Shown here piece by piece: positions 63,104-64,000 of a DNA stretch of 64,000 nt. The position numbers were made by a program, and so were the translations under genes. Origin of the DNA: CBDANZ01 sp965197865 (lineage in GTDB: Bacteria > Acidobacteriota > Vicinamibacteria > Vicinamibacterales > CAVVIG01); NCBI GenBank assembly GCA_965197865.1, contig CBDANZ010000003.1, forward strand, positions 434,001 through 498,000. The letters run 5' to 3'. The notes under the pieces were generated by a model. The model did not search any database. It saw only the letters and a list, made by a program, of their open reading frames with translations, and had not been told where the DNA came from. Positions within the stretch are counted from its first letter, which is position 1; each line of letters begins with the position of its first letter.

Positions 63104-64000
63104 ATGGACGCATTCGTGCCGCGGCGGGGGCTTGAGAACGGCCACAGGATGACCCTGTATAGCTGGGGCGATCCAAGGCATTTTCCCCAGATGCCGGCCA
63201 CGACCCTGCGGTACTTCGATGTCGAGCGGGACGCGCGCGTCGTGGCGCTCTGCCACTGGCAGCCGCGAAGGTGGGAGCACGCCACCATCCTCGCCCTTCA
63301 TGGTCTTAACGGGTCAAGCGATGCGCACTACATGAAGGGGATCGCGACCAAGGCGTTCGCGCGCGGGATGAACGTGTTGCGTCTCAATCAGCGCAACTGC
63401 GGCGACACCGAGCACCTGTCGAAAGGACTGTTCCACTCCGGCCTGACAGCGGACGGGCAGCACGTCATCGACGAGCTAACGTCGGTTGATGGGCTTACGG
63501 CGATTGGCGTCGCCGGCTATTCGCTCGGAGGCAATCTCGCCTTGAAGCTGGCCGGCGAATATGGCGATGGCGCGCCGGAGGCCCTTAAGGCAGTGGCCGT
63601 CGTGTCACCGATCCTCGAGATCGGCGAGTGCGTGCGCGCGCTCGAGCGTCCCGGCAACGCGCTGTATGAATGGAATTTCGTGCGAGGCTTGAAGCAGCGG
63701 ATGCGGCGCAAGGAGCGCTTCCGGCCCGGATTATTCGACCTGAGCAAGCTCGCCGGGATTCACACCGTTCGTGACTTCGATGAAGCTTACACGGCTCCGT
63801 ATTTTGGGTTTGCGAATGCCGAAGACTACTATCAGCGTGCGAGTGCGATGCGTGTGGTCGATCGTATCGGTGTGCCGACATTCGTCGTCACGGCAGGGGA
63901 CGACCCTTTCGTCCCGACCGGGCCATTCCGCGATCCAAAAGTCATCGGCAACCCGCATATCACGCTGGTCGTATCGGAGCACGGCGGCCATTGCGGGTTT
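63104..64000 (+). CDS. YheT-type alpha/beta hydrolase (partial, runs off the right end)
   Basis: The frame opens at ATG 63104 (MDAFVPRRGLENGHRMTLYS) and continues uninterrupted to the window end, about 299 residues. The UPF0017/YheT pattern is visible: HATILALHGLNGSSDAHYMK, RLNQRNCGDTEHLSKGLFHS, GVAGYSLGGNLALKLAGEYG (nucleophile Ser in GYSLGG), the acid in VTAGDDPFVP and the His in SEHGGHCGF. These hydrolases act on esters or lipids; the substrate is not known. Confidence 0.85.
   Translation, partial: MDAFVPRRGLENGHRMTLYSWGDPRHFPQMPATTLRYFDVERDARVVALCHWQPRRWEHATILALHGLNGSSDAHYMKGIATKAFARGMNVLRLNQRNCGDTEHLSKGLFHSGLTADGQHVIDELTSVDGLTAIGVAGYSLGGNLALKLAGEYGDGAPEALKAVAVVSPILEIGECVRALERPGNALYEWNFVRGLKQRMRRKERFRPGLFDLSKLAGIHTVRDFDEAYTAPYFGFANAEDYYQRASAMRVVDRIGVPTFVVTAGDDPFVPTGPFRDPKVIGNPHITLVVSEHGGHCGF

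Overview
The window is a GC-rich bacterial chromosome segment, most likely from an Acidobacteriota member close to Vicinamibacteria. This placement is inferred from gene families, not from a marker gene. Supporting families are the PWGDADLQG-type secreted proteins, remnants of TolB/WD40-type Ser/Thr kinases, an OPT transporter, CarD and several predicted selenoproteins. The right half is compact and ordinary. The left half is an accessory zone full of insertion sequences and decayed genes.

Layout. 1-1.69 kb: mobile or plasmid-like DNA (SWIM-finger transposase, ribbon-helix-helix regulator with operator-like palindromes, an odd class II tRNA) that ends inside a broken DUF4159 gene. 2.0-8.7 kb: TPR/peptidase protein, a tightly packed ketosynthase / flavin reductase / ICMT-type methyltransferase group, a second ICMT-like membrane protein and a zinc-ribbon protein. 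8.8-29.8 kb: accessory region with two inversely oriented IS481 remnants, an IS1111-type IS110 element, an intact IS256-type element, an intact IS110 transposase, an IS3 remnant, a tRNA-Leu(CAA) with a partial duplicate of its 3' end 10.4 kb away, and fragments of kinases, pilin, TonB receptor, DNA methyltransferase and MobA-like genes. A few intact genes survive: PQQ-type sugar dehydrogenase, lectin-like protein, DUF3179 protein and GT87. 30.1-64 kb: largely intact chromosome with CarD, PlsC, OPT transporter, Rex, MoaC, signal peptidase I, a LytS/LytR-type two-component pair, phosphoesterase, homocysteine methyltransferase-MTHFR fusion, a lipid/glycan module (methyltransferases, GT39, GT2), RluA, MFS, M28 peptidase, RRM protein, a stand-alone DnaA domain I protein, LysR, GYF membrane protein, YggX, ATP-grasp, radical SAM, POT transporter, LigD-type phosphoesterase, a YvcK-like gene, a PH-domain/diheme cytochrome gene and an alpha/beta hydrolase cut by the window end.

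The strongest theme is selenocysteine. Three unrelated genes have one in-frame TGA exactly where the family has a redox Cys or a known Sec: a SelW-like Rdx protein (CxxU), a DUF3179 protein (UxxC) and a radical SAM protein ending in C-U-A-E-P. Perfect hairpins at bacterial SECIS spacing follow the TGA in the last two. The SelW-like gene was split by the IS256-type element, whose terminal repeat supplies a new in-frame ATG. A second oddity is a tRNA at 823-916 with serine-type body features but a leucine (UAA) anticodon. Many genes end in TGA or TAG, so these codons are otherwise normal stops. Frameshifts in otherwise conserved genes (YvcK-like, cytochrome) may be base-level sequence errors.
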